Below, one piece after another: positions 24,706-31,967 of a DNA stretch of 52,154 nucleotides. The stretch's first letter is position 1, and each line of letters opens with the position of its first letter. The notes beneath the pieces are model-generated. The model did not search any database. It was not told the DNA's origin and was given only the letters and a program-made list of their open reading frames with translations. The position numbers and the translations under genes are program-made. This DNA comes from Clostridiales bacterium. Its GTDB lineage: Bacteria > Bacillota > Clostridia > Saccharofermentanales > Saccharofermentanaceae. Location: the NCBI GenBank assembly GCA_017428155.1, contig JAFRRJ010000060.1:1-52154 (forward strand), given 5' to 3'.

Positions 24706-26074
24706 ACTCGTATCCCTGGCGCTTCATTCGCTTGAAATCCTCATCATCCTCTTCGTAATCGCTTTTCGAGCTCTGGAAGAACTTCGGATCAAAGTCACTC
24801 TGATACTGTGCAGAAGCAGGAGCAGAAGGCTTTGAAGTTACCGGATTTGAAGGCTGCTCCGGTCTTCCGCTCGTATATGTCTGTGCAAAACTTCCGACAC
24901 TGATGCCCGGATCTGAATCATCACCTTTTTTGCTCTTGATCAGCGTGCTGATCATCTTGATAAACATGCTGCCGGATATTAATGTCCATACCAGACCGAA
25001 GACAAGCAAAAAACCTCCCATAGAAGCATCCGGTGCCGTCGAATTCATCAAAGAAACACCTCCGATGATGACTCCGATTCCGACAACGACAAACGGGATA
25101 AGGAAAACAACCGCAAATACTGATATGGCTTTTGTCGCGGTATTAGCCGCAGCATTTACCTGCGCCGCAGCCTGAGGAGCTGAGGGATCGAACCCCAGCG
25201 GAACCTCCTCGTATTCTATATGCCTGTCATTCCTGTATTTTTTGATCATCAATACGATTATCGGCACGAAGATACATAAGACTATGAATACCGGCATGAA
25301 TGCGGAAACGATGCGGGATACCTTTGAAGGACCGGGTTCAAGATTGTTCCGTGCGTTTCTGACTGCCTGGGCAAAGGCTTCCTCAAAAGAAGTACCGGGA
25401 TCTTTTCCGCTTTCCAAATTGTGCTGTACCAGATTACCGAATTCACTGAAAGCCTTTTCAGTGATTATTCTGTCAGTCTCGTCACCCTGAACTGCTTCCC
25501 ACCGGTATTCAGGGATCCTCGACCTCGCCCTGCCAAGTTCAGTGCTGTAGGATTCCGGAATTGAATAAACGATCACCCAGTGCTGTTCGTCATCACAGAT
25601 GTCAAGATACTTGTCGAATGTATACTGGGCAAGAGAATAGTAATCCTTTTCCCAGCCTTCGTTGTACATCGTGTAGAGCACCGGGCAGATTCCCGTAATC
25701 TCCTGGTACTCGACAAGGACTTCCGTAAGGGAATCCTCGTTATCTATGACATTTATGTCATCGCAGACACGCGGAACATCATCGTACTCAGGATCGATCC
25801 TGAACGCGAGCTCCGAGGATATTCCAAAGATGGACATAACTGAGAAGACCGCGGCAAACAAAGCCACTGCAATGACCGATCCCAGACTCGTCTTTCCCGG
25901 CTTGGATGTTGCGTATATGTACTCATCTTTTCCCAGTGTATGGTTATGCCTTATAAAGCGCCTTGCACCCGGGAAATAATGTGTTGAGATATGCGGACTG
26001 TTTGAACTGCCTGAACCGCCTGAACTGCTGTGGAATCCACCGCTGTGTGAACCGCCTCCTGATGAATGTGGCAT
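24704..26074 (-). CDS. Membrane protein with Ser/Gly/His-rich N-terminus, function unknown
   Basis: I do not recognise this 456-residue protein with certainty. The first 30 residues are Ser/Gly/His-rich (MPHSSGGGSHSGGFHSSSGG). A membrane segment lies around 64-86. A soluble domain of about 160 residues follows (DDEQHWVIVYSIPESYSTEL; ITEKAFSEFGNLVQ), which recalls TPM-type domains. Three more hydrophobic segments (about 255-275, 318-345, 352-372) and a disordered acidic tail (DYEEDDEDFKRMKRQ) complete it. The His/Gly/Ser head could bind metal or simply be disordered. It is convergent with the nuclease gene and upstream of no obvious partner. Confidence 0.7.
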   Translation of the reverse strand: MPHSSGGGSHSGGFHSSSGGSGSSNSPHISTHYFPGARRFIRHNHTLGKDEYIYATSKPGKTSLGSVIAVALFAAVFSVMSIFGISSELAFRIDPEYDDVPRVCDDINVIDNEDSLTEVLVEYQEITGICPVLYTMYNEGWEKDYYSLAQYTFDKYLDICDDEQHWVIVYSIPESYSTELGRARSRIPEYRWEAVQGDETDRIITEKAFSEFGNLVQHNLESGKDPGTSFEEAFAQAVRNARNNLEPGPSKVSRIVSAFMPVFIVLCIFVPIIVLMIKKYRNDRHIEYEEVPLGFDPSAPQAAAQVNAAANTATKAISVFAVVFLIPFVVVGIGVIIGGVSLMNSTAPDASMGGFLLVFGLVWTLISGSMFIKMISTLIKSKKGDDSDPGISVGSFAQTYTSGRPEQPSNPVTSKPSAPASAQYQSDFDPKFFQSSKSDYEEDDEDFKRMKRQGYE

Positions 26075-26108
26075 TTTCTATTCCTCCCTTAATTCCTTAT
26101 TATCCGTC

Positions 26109-26438
26109 TTATTGCACGGGAACCACTGCCGCGAAAAGAAGATCTTCAGATCCGCTGTTGATCAGGGAATGCGAATGTCCTTCAGGACAATAGTGAATCA
26201 TTCCCGCCTTGACGGCTTCTTCACCATCATCGTAAAGCACCTTGCCCTCACCTTCAAGAATGAAGATCATCTCACAGCTTCCCTCATGCTTGTGGTAGCC
26301 GATAGATGAACCCGGAACGAGCTTTCCGTGCATCATTTTGTTGACGCCGTCAGTAAACATCTTGTTGTAAAAGATGCCCTCTCCGCCTTTGAAGCCGGGA
26401 TTTGCCGTCCATTCCGCCTGAGTGTAATCGAAAACCAT
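26109..26438 (-). CDS. Small cupin-domain protein
   Basis: This 109-residue protein is a single beta-barrel cupin. The first metal-binding motif reads GYHKHEGSCEMIFILEGEG (His, His, Glu) and the second ends HYCPEGHSHSL. Such proteins range from isomerases to sensors, so no substrate can be named. I chose the start at 26438 (MVFDYTQAEW), with GGAGGAG just upstream, over an in-frame start 24 codons earlier that lies across a palindrome. That perfect 15-base palindrome in the leader suggests a dedicated repressor. Confidence 0.88.
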   Translation of the reverse strand: MVFDYTQAEWTANPGFKGGEGIFYNKMFTDGVNKMMHGKLVPGSSIGYHKHEGSCEMIFILEGEGKVLYDDGEEAVKAGMIHYCPEGHSHSLINSGSEDLLFAAVVPVQ

Positions 26439-26471
26439 TTTTCTCCTCCAATTATGCTGAAACACTATGTT

Positions 26472-26486
26472 TGTAACATTGTTACA
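26472..26486. promoter_or_regulatory. Palindrome TGTAACATTGTTACA upstream of the cupin gene
   Basis: This perfect 7+1+7 inverted repeat lies 34 bases upstream of the cupin start, between the start codon and the end of the upstream gene. It has no adjoining T-run, so it is more like an operator than a terminator. The same 15 bases form the inner stem of the terminator at 6259-6292. Confidence 0.45.
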
Positions 26487-26513
26487 CTGTTGATCCGCAC
26501 CTTGAGACACCTC

Positions 26514-27323
26514 TCATCCGAACGTCTCAAGCGCTTCATCTATATTTATATCAGAATACTCCACTTCACATGAGAATACTCTGGCTATATCAAGAATACC
26601 GCATCCTTTGATCACAAGATCTGCAAGAAGATAGACAGACTCTGAAGCAAATCTTCCGGCGCCCTTATAGCGGTAAAGCAGATAAGCTGCAAAGTTTCTA
26701 AATGACTTCTCATTATCCAGCACCGCTTTATCCTCTTCCTCTACAGATACAGGGTCTTTGATTACCCTGCTTAAAAGCCTGCTCCACTTGGGATCTAAAA
26801 CTTCCATTCCGTCGAAGATCTCTGCCCTGAGCTTTGATCCTGCCCTTCTTCCGCCGCTTATGGAAGAGAGCGTCTCCGTCAAAGGCACGTCACCGTCAAA
26901 TACGGCTTTAACATAACCCGGAAGCTCGATTTCAGATCCGTCATCTGAGATCAGGGCAAAGGGCATCTTGGCATTCAGCACCAGACGGCAGGCTTCCTCG
27001 CACACAAGACCTATCCCGCCTTCGATGTGGTCGTCAAATGTGTTGTAATAGCGCGGATGTTCCCTGCAGATGTCACACAGATAGTCCTCACCGCGGCTTA
27101 TGATCATTTCACAAAGATTGTCATCTCTTAAGAACGGGCATCTGCCGTCGTCTCTTAATACGAAGTATCCGTCTTTGAGCCTGGCAGAGATGTAAGGATC
27201 TTTCTCAAATCTTTTAAGTGATTCCTCATCGATGCCGATCACCCAGCCGGCACAGCACGTATGAGCGCATTTATCAGCCTTGCACCGGAAATCCTTACAA
27301 TAATCGGGCCAGTAGATCTTCAT
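26514..27323 (-). CDS. FliB-like Cys-cluster protein (putative lysine-N-methylase family)
   Basis: This 269-residue protein starts MKIYWPDYCKDFRCKADKCA with a CxxxxCxxxCC cluster near the N-terminus (Cys14, 19, 23, 24) and more Cys pairs around LCDICREHPRYYNTF. This matches the zinc/iron-chelating Cys-cluster family that includes FliB, which methylates flagellin lysines with a radical or metal mechanism. No flagellar gene is in the window, so the target is unknown. The start at 27323 is set by GGAGAG and by the family N-terminus; an upstream extension of 124 codons runs through a structured non-coding block and is not real. A good extended -10 promoter lies just upstream. Confidence 0.8.
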   Translation of the reverse strand: MKIYWPDYCKDFRCKADKCAHTCCAGWVIGIDEESLKRFEKDPYISARLKDGYFVLRDDGRCPFLRDDNLCEMIISRGEDYLCDICREHPRYYNTFDDHIEGGIGLVCEEACRLVLNAKMPFALISDDGSEIELPGYVKAVFDGDVPLTETLSSISGGRRAGSKLRAEIFDGMEVLDPKWSRLLSRVIKDPVSVEEEDKAVLDNEKSFRNFAAYLLYRYKGAGRFASESVYLLADLVIKGCGILDIARVFSCEVEYSDINIDEALETFG

Positions 27324-27357
27324 ATAATCTCTCCAAATATAACTTACTCCGTTTAAG

Positions 27358-27366
27358 ATTATAACA
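27358..27366 (-). promoter_or_regulatory. Extended -10 promoter of the FliB-like gene
   Basis: The minus strand reads TGTTATAAT, a perfect -10 with the TGn extension, 35-43 bases upstream of the start codon. No good -35 is seen at 16-18 bases, as is usual for extended -10 promoters. Confidence 0.65.
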
Positions 27367-27396
27367 CTTCTGAATACTGCACTCCCAAAAAGAAAA

Positions 27397-27729
27397 AACT
27401 TCCGGATACACCTTGTAGCTTTGCGAGGTTGGGTCATGGGGAAGAGGGAGCCTTGTAAAGCTTGTGGTGTATTCCGGAAGTTCCCGGTAAAGGGCCGGTA
27501 TGTGCTTAAGGATCCTGCTTCTATACTCAGGATCCGGCCTCTGGTGTTGGAAGATGAAATCAATTTGATTTGCCGCTTGCGGGATGTATAATTACCTTTG
27601 CAGAAAGAGAACGCTTTAAGCGCCTGTGGCGGGTCCGGCACGTTCCCTATGAGGCTTCGCAGGCAGCCGGAATGTGTACGATCTTGTACATCCAAGTATT
27701 TACTTGGATTTAATGATTTCTCTTTCTGC
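27397..27729 (+). ncRNA. Candidate structured non-coding RNA (family not identified)
   Basis: This 408-base gene-free interval is packed with paired segments. An outer stem joins AACTTCCGGATACACC (27397-27412) with GGTGTATtCCGGAAGTT (27466-27482), enclosing AGCTTT/AAAGCT. GGATCCTG/CAGGATCC follows at about 27509-27536. Then GCAGAAAGAGAA (27600-27611) pairs with TTCTCTTTCTGC (27718-27729), enclosing hairpins TGTAC/GTACA and ATCCAAGT/ACTTGGAT and an interleaved pair GCCTG/CAGGC with CCGGC/GCCGG that would form a pseudoknot. Loops are purine-rich on the plus strand (GGGGAAGAGGGAG), which suggests that strand, and TTTTATTTT follows. The minus strand also ends in a T-run, so the orientation is not settled. 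Confidence 0.5.
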
Positions 27730-27731
27730 TT

Positions 27732-28187
27732 TTATTTTATGATATCTGCGGTTTTCCCGTTTCTGTACTCGATCAGTTTTTCCGTAAATTCCACGGAACG
27801 TCTGCGCATGATGAGCAAGTCGATCAGTATCGCCGCGATGTAGAAGGCTGCAATTATGATGCCTAGAGCTATCCACATCACCGGTGTTCCCACTCCTTCA
27901 AAAATACCCATAACATAGAACATGAGCACTTCCGCGGGAACAAACAAAATGTAAAAGACAGTAAGATCGAATATGAATCCTTTGCTCTTCATCAGTTTTG
28001 TGAAGAATGCGAAAACAAAACTCATTGAACCCCATACGCAAAACGCAAGAAGCTTTAAGAGGAACACCGCAGATACGCCGGTGATACCTGTGGCAAGAGA
28101 TACGGCTGCCACGCAGAGCACGAGCCACGCGTACGAGAACGCAACCGAGTTCCTGAAATATATCAACAGTTTCTTTATATCTTCCAT
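27732..28187 (-). CDS. DUF3021 membrane protein
   Basis: This 151-residue protein has four predicted membrane segments (about 15-35, 42-63, 75-97, 105-128) and a charged C-terminal tail (MRRRSVEFTEKLIEYRNG). It matches the DUF3021 family, which is nearly always paired with a LytTR DNA-binding protein, as here. These pairs are thought to be small membrane-sensor/regulator modules in which the membrane protein restrains the regulator; this is inference from context. The start at 28187 follows AAGGAT and lies six bases past the regulator stop. Confidence 0.85.
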   Translation of the reverse strand: MEDIKKLLIYFRNSVAFSYAWLVLCVAAVSLATGITGVSAVFLLKLLAFCVWGSMSFVFAFFTKLMKSKGFIFDLTVFYILFVPAEVLMFYVMGIFEGVGTPVMWIALGIIIAAFYIAAILIDLLIMRRRSVEFTEKLIEYRNGKTADIIK

Positions 28188-28192
28188 GACTG

Positions 28193-28633
28193 TTATCCTT
28201 CTAATCCGATCAATTCCTTGAGTGCTCTTACGTAACGTCTGGAGATCACTATGACCTCGCCGTTGGTGAGCGTCGCAAGAATGTTTCTGGTAACTTCGGG
28301 CTTGAGCTTTGTTATCTTGTCGAGGTTTACGATAACTGATTTGGAGCACCTGAAGAAGGTCTTCTCATCGAGCATCTCTTCAAGCTCGTAAAGTCTCTTG
28401 TCCGTTGAAAGCACGCTGCCCTGCGTATACAGAAAAGTCTTTTTGTCCACTGATTCGATGTATAAGATCTCACTTACGGAGACGTTATGGGCATGACCGT
28501 CCGCCATACCCATTATCCGCTCATCGAAGCGGGATATATAACGTCCCAGTCTCTCTATCTCGTCCGTGACTTCACGGCAGTGGATCTCCACTATCGTTCC
28601 GGACTCGATATCATTCTTGATCGTTACATCCAT
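28193..28633 (-). CDS. LytTR-domain DNA-binding regulator
   Basis: This 146-residue protein lacks a receiver domain and consists mostly of a LytTR domain (about residues 45-143). Seen are SEILYIESVDKKTFLYT, FFRCSKSVIVNLDKITKLKP and the C-terminal GEVIVISRRYVRALKELIGL. LytTR proteins bind paired direct repeats in promoters. With the downstream DUF3021 gene it forms the familiar two-gene unit, likely self-regulated. The short N-terminal strand-rich part (DVTIKNDIESGTIVEIHC) is typical of the stand-alone form. Confidence 0.93.
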   Translation of the reverse strand: MDVTIKNDIESGTIVEIHCREVTDEIERLGRYISRFDERIMGMADGHAHNVSVSEILYIESVDKKTFLYTQGSVLSTDKRLYELEEMLDEKTFFRCSKSVIVNLDKITKLKPEVTRNILATLTNGEVIVISRRYVRALKELIGLEG

Positions 28634-28669
28634 TGACTGCTCCTAAATAAATCCCATATTTACGGCTAA

Positions 28670-29293
28670 TTATAATTCAACTTTTGTCTTTTGCGAACGC
28701 TTGAGATTTCTGCATTCAACGAGGAGACATGTCGATGTAACGATCTGGCAGAGAGCAAGGAATAAAGGAATGTATACTGCCGGCAGGAAGATCGATACTG
28801 CAGTGGTTCCGATTGTTTCCACAAGGGACATAACAAGATATGTCTTGCTGCTGTATAACCAAGAGAACGGCAGGAGGTGCGCACCGAAGATCATTCCGAA
28901 TATCATGAGAGCTGCGCCGGGGCAGTTGCTGTATGCCCACATCATGATTACCAAATAAAGGTTCTGATTAAGTACGCATAACAATCCGAGCTTGTTGAAA
29001 GGCTGTCTGATATTCCTGAAAACGTGAGCACCGATTATCTTCGAGAAGAGCAATACGAGCGGGATCAGAAGTGCCGGAGCGTATGTCATCAGAGTATTCT
29101 TCATTCCGAGTTCCCAAGGCATAATCCAGATGACCGTTACGAGTGACCAGATGATTACCGATGCCATCATGAACGGGGCGCCTTTCATCTGCTGGAGCGA
29201 TGCCTCTGTCCTCAGCTCATTAAAATCCGTGCTGAGAGGCGTAACAACTTTCCTTGCCTTGACTGCTGCTTTAGTGTTTGTAATGTCTGTCAT
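28670..29293 (-). CDS. Multi-pass membrane protein, possibly DUF7010 family
   Basis: This 207-residue protein has about six hydrophobic segments after a charged N-terminus. Notable are MKGAPFMMASVIIWSLVTVI, a Pro-Trp rich loop, and FGMIFGAHLLPFSWLYSSKT in the middle. The latter pattern recalls DUF7010, but I am not sure of it. No catalytic residues stand out. The start at 29293 follows AAGGGGG; the frame upstream of it runs into a G+C-rich repeat region and is not coding. It is divergent from the PadR operon and may be regulated by it, since the PadR operators lie about 230 bases away. Confidence 0.7.
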   Translation of the reverse strand: MTDITNTKAAVKARKVVTPLSTDFNELRTEASLQQMKGAPFMMASVIIWSLVTVIWIMPWELGMKNTLMTYAPALLIPLVLLFSKIIGAHVFRNIRQPFNKLGLLCVLNQNLYLVIMMWAYSNCPGAALMIFGMIFGAHLLPFSWLYSSKTYLVMSLVETIGTTAVSIFLPAVYIPLFLALCQIVTSTCLLVECRNLKRSQKTKVEL

Positions 29294-29412
29294 TTTCTTA
29301 TACCCCCTTGTTTTGTCTGGTGTTGATGTCATTATATCGGCCCTGTTTCTGCGCTCAATAGTTTGGAGACCAAGCGGTACAAGGAGCGGACCTAAGCGGA
29401 ACATTTTCGATG

Positions 29413-29496
29413 CCACGGGCGCGAAAACGGCCCGGAGCTGAAGCTTTTCGAGCACGTGGGCAGATACGCCCGGAGGATGATTTTCGGGCGCGCGGG
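29413..29496. repeat. Three copies of the intergenic motif TTTTCGVGCVCGKGG
   Basis: Copies lie at 29413-29427 (reverse complement), 29445-29460 (TTTTCGAGCACGTGGG) and 29481-29496 (TTTTCGGGCGCGCGGG). The last two are each followed by CAGATACG, so they form a 36-base direct repeat. The block is much richer in G+C than its surroundings. Single related copies are at 20498-20511, 39714-39724 and 40451-40464, all between genes. Confidence 0.5.
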
Positions 29497-29511
29497 CAGA
29501 TACGATTATTC

Positions 29512-29568
29512 TTGACAACTATATCGGGACACGATATACTCGGGTAACGATATATCGTAAGCCGATAT
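29512..29568 (+). promoter_or_regulatory. padR promoter with two ATATCG-N5-CGATAT operators
   Basis: TTGACA (29512-29517) and TATACT (29535-29540) are spaced by exactly 17 bases. Two perfect palindromes of the form ATATCG-N5-CGATAT lie at 29521-29537, covering the spacer and -10, and at 29552-29568, just upstream of the ribosome binding site. Their centres are 31 bases apart, about three helical turns. This is a classic autorepression layout. Confidence 0.85.
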
Positions 29569-29585
29569 AAAGGAGGTGCAGCAAA

Positions 29586-29897
29586 ATGCCACAGCAAGCG
29601 TTGACGGAAGCCGTGTTTTACATACTGCTTTCACTGCAGAAACCGCTTCATGGATACGGAATAATCCAGAACGTGGAAGAACTGTCACACGGGCGTGTGA
29701 AGCTCGCAGCGGGAACGTTGTACGGAGCTCTGAATTCGCTCGTTGATAAGGGATGGATAGATGCCCTGCCGGAGAACCCGGAGAGCCGCAAAAAGGAATA
29801 CGTGATCACAAGATCGGGCAAGAACGTCCTTAGCGAGGAACTTGACAGGCTCTCGGAGCTGGTCGACAACGGCAAGAGGCTTTTGGGAGGAAAATAA
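29586..29897 (+). CDS. PadR-family transcriptional repressor
   Basis: This 103-residue winged-helix protein has the PadR hallmarks: LTEAVFYILLSLQKPLHGYG at the N-terminus, then LAAGTLYGALNSLVDKGWI as the recognition region, then the wing with KKEYVITRSGKNVL. PadR proteins repress membrane or transport genes and release DNA on binding a ligand or signal. AAAGGAGG lies nine bases before the ATG. The strong promoter and two palindromic operators upstream suggest that it controls its own operon with the DUF2812 and CPBP genes. Confidence 0.95.
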   Translation: MPQQALTEAVFYILLSLQKPLHGYGIIQNVEELSHGRVKLAAGTLYGALNSLVDKGWIDALPENPESRKKEYVITRSGKNVLSEELDRLSELVDNGKRLLGGK

Positions 29898-29898
29898 T

Positions 29899-30468
29899 AT
29901 GCGCAGAGTCGTTCACAAGATCTACTGGATCTGGCAGCTCGAGAAGGAGGAAGCCTGGATCAATGAGATGGCTTCACACGGTTACGCTCTTGAACATGCG
30001 GGAAGATTAACATATTCGTTCGATGAGACGGAACCGGGTAAATACACCTATAAGTCCCTCTTTCTCAGGGGTTCGGCGAACAGCGCCGAGAACATAAAGT
30101 ACTTCAGGTTTCTCGAGGAGATGGGCATAAAGATCGTATGCTTCATCAACTACCCCGGAACATGCTGGGTATATACCAGAGCCCCTAAGGAGGATTTCCC
30201 TGACGGGATCGAGATCTACTCGGATATCGACTCGAAGATCAACTACACGGGTGTTATGGCAGGATACATGATCTTCGTAAATATAATTACATGTTTTGCT
30301 GCCATGCTGAACCTGTCAATAGGTCTCAACAGCCGCAATGGATTTGCACCCGTAAATCTCATAATGGGAATATGGCTGGTGGCACTCTTCACGGCATCAG
30401 TCATTGCGACCGTAAGGATCTTCATAAAGATTGCAAGGCTCAAAAAAGAGCGCGCTATACACGAATAA
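29899..30468 (+). CDS. DUF2812 membrane protein
   Basis: This 189-residue protein has a soluble N-terminal half (VHKIYWIWQLEKEEAWINEM; GRLTYSFDETEPGKYTYK; CWVYTRAPKEDFPDG) and two membrane segments near the C-terminus (about 120-140 and 150-172). The N-terminal pattern is that of DUF2812, regularly encoded directly after PadR genes. It probably acts as a membrane component whose expression or activity is tied to the repressor, but no activity is known to me. The start at 29899 has GGGAGG eight bases upstream and lies one base past the padR stop. Confidence 0.88.
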   Translation: MRRVVHKIYWIWQLEKEEAWINEMASHGYALEHAGRLTYSFDETEPGKYTYKSLFLRGSANSAENIKYFRFLEEMGIKIVCFINYPGTCWVYTRAPKEDFPDGIEIYSDIDSKINYTGVMAGYMIFVNIITCFAAMLNLSIGLNSRNGFAPVNLIMGIWLVALFTASVIATVRIFIKIARLKKERAIHE

Positions 30469-30501
30469 AACAATACTTAATCATTATCCGGAGGAAATAA
30501 A

Positions 30502-31692
30502 ATGGAACAATTATCAAATCAGCAAAGGCTCCGTCCCTGGATGGGAATTCTTCTTTTCGCAGTTGAATTGGCGGTTTTTATATTCGCATTCACTCCGCTT
30601 CAGCTTAATCTCGGCATCCCGGGTCTTGTAATAACCGAACTAGGATTCGTAGTACTTGCACTGGCTTTCTGCCTCATACGCAAAGTAAAGATCAAAGAGG
30701 TGTTTCCTGTTAAGAAATTCAAGATAAGAGAACTGTTCGGCTGTCTTCTTCTCATTGCAGGAGCATTCCCGCTCTCATTGCTGTTCGTTGCTTTCTCAGC
30801 TACGATCATCCCCTCAAGCGCTGCGGAAGCACAGGGTATCAACAATATGCTCTACGGTACGATGAGCTATCCCATTACAGTATTGGTCGTAGGACTAATG
30901 CCTGCCATCTGTGAGGAGATGCTCCACAGAGGTGCGATCCTAAGCAGCATGAGAAAAATCAGGAACGAGAATCTCATCATACTCATAATGGGTCTGTTCT
31001 TCGGAATCTTCCATCTTTCAGTCTTAAGATTCCTCAGCACGGCATTTCTTGGCTTGCTCCTGAGCTATGTCGTTGTTAAGAAAAACAATATCCTACTGTC
31101 CATGATCATGCACTTTACCAACAACCTGGTCGCATTATCGATCGGATTCATCTCGGCAAAGAGTGAAGCCGTTCAGGCAGCCGCTGCAACACAGATAGAC
31201 TACTCTTCCCTGCTTGGAACTTACATGCTCCTTTGTGTTGCTTCCCCGATGGTAATTGCACTCGGAATGTTCCTCATCGAGGGCAGATCATTCAGAAAGA
31301 TCAAGCTGCTTTTCGCCGGTATCGTGTGCGCACTGTTTCTTGTTGGCGGTATAGGTCTTACCGTTGCCAATGCCTCGAAAAACATGCTCTTAAACTCGCA
31401 GATCAGCTACAGGATTACCGCTGACGCCAAGGAAGACCGTTCACTTTCCTTCGATGTCCCGGAAGACCGTGAAGCAACAGTCGTCGTGGTCGTCACAAAT
31501 GCCAAGGGCGACTACAACGTCAGGATCGACGGTGATAAAGGCAGCAACATCATAAACGCGCCCGTTCCTCAGGGAACGCTCAGGATGATCAACTACAACA
31601 TTGGTCTTCAGGCCGACCACTACACGGTCACCATTGCAGCGGGCGACAATGCAGTCGGTGAGCAGCCGGTATTCCAGGTGACGGTCAGGTGA
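30502..31692 (+). CDS. CPBP-family intramembrane metalloprotease with C-terminal beta domain
   Basis: This 396-residue protein has eight or so membrane segments and the three CPBP (CAAX-protease/bacteriocin-processing) motifs: EEMLHR (Glu138, Glu139, Arg143), FFGIFHLS (His171) and MHFTNN (about 203-208). These residues bind zinc and catalyse peptide cleavage within the membrane. After the last membrane segment (ending near residue 298) comes about 100 residues of soluble beta-type sequence (SLSFDVPEDREATVVVVVTN; QADHYTVTIAAGDNAV), not part of the standard family and probably outside the cell. AGGAGG precedes the ATG. Third gene of the PadR operon; such proteases often serve in peptide defence or maturation. 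Confidence 0.9.
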   Translation: MEQLSNQQRLRPWMGILLFAVELAVFIFAFTPLQLNLGIPGLVITELGFVVLALAFCLIRKVKIKEVFPVKKFKIRELFGCLLLIAGAFPLSLLFVAFSATIIPSSAAEAQGINNMLYGTMSYPITVLVVGLMPAICEEMLHRGAILSSMRKIRNENLIILIMGLFFGIFHLSVLRFLSTAFLGLLLSYVVVKKNNILLSMIMHFTNNLVALSIGFISAKSEAVQAAAATQIDYSSLLGTYMLLCVASPMVIALGMFLIEGRSFRKIKLLFAGIVCALFLVGGIGLTVANASKNMLLNSQISYRITADAKEDRSLSFDVPEDREATVVVVVTNAKGDYNVRIDGDKGSNIINAPVPQGTLRMINYNIGLQADHYTVTIAAGDNAVGEQPVFQVTVR

Positions 31693-31710
31693 CGCTGAAC
31701 ATATCAACAA

Positions 31711-31825
31711 CATTTTTCACGGCAAATTCACGGCCATGCCGTGAAAACGCCGTGAATATTATCGATAAACAGCATTTTTCACGGCAAATTCACGGCCATG
31801 CCGTGAAAATGCCGTGAATTTTATC
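31711..31825. repeat. Two 53-bp direct repeats built of CACGGC/GCCGTG inverted units
   Basis: The copies at 31711-31763 and 31773-31825 differ at only two positions and are nine bases apart (period 62). Each holds TTCACGGC twice and GCCGTGAA twice, so each folds on itself and also with its neighbour; a further GCCGTGAA follows at 31831. It lies between convergent genes. No coding frame or T-run accompanies it. Confidence 0.85.
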
Positions 31826-31837
31826 ATTTGCCGTGAA

Positions 31838-31908
31838 TCAGAATCAGGATTGGAATCAGAAACAGAAACAGGATCAGAAACACAATCAGAATCAGCAACA
31901 GAAACATA
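31838..31908 (+). repeat. Purine-rich simple repeat (AATCAG/GAAACA type)
   Basis: About 70 bases are made of degenerate six-base units, AATCAG and GAAACA, with no T-runs and no coding signal. It follows the 53-bp repeats directly and precedes the terminator of the GH43 gene. Confidence 0.65.
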
Positions 31909-31910
31909 AG

Positions 31911-31939
31911 CAAAAAGGCTGTCTCATTCCGAGGCAGCC
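31911..31939 (-). terminator. Intrinsic terminator after the GH43 gene
   Basis: GGCTGcCTC pairs with GAGaCAGCC and is followed on the minus strand by TTTTTG. It lies 28 bases past the stop codon. Confidence 0.87.
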
Positions 31940-31967
31940 CGTATAATTACTCAAGTTATGAGATCTA

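Noticed and set aside
26514..27695. Long form of the FliB-like protein with 124 extra residues
   Set aside because: The extension runs through the structured RNA region and past a good promoter; the Cys-cluster family starts at MKIYWPDY with a proper ribosome binding site.
27397..27729. T-box, cobalamin, RNase P, tmRNA or SRP RNA
   Set aside because: The conserved cores of these RNAs that I know were looked for on both strands and not found.
31711..31825. CRISPR array
   Set aside because: Only two copies, internally palindromic, with a 9-base gap and no cas genes.
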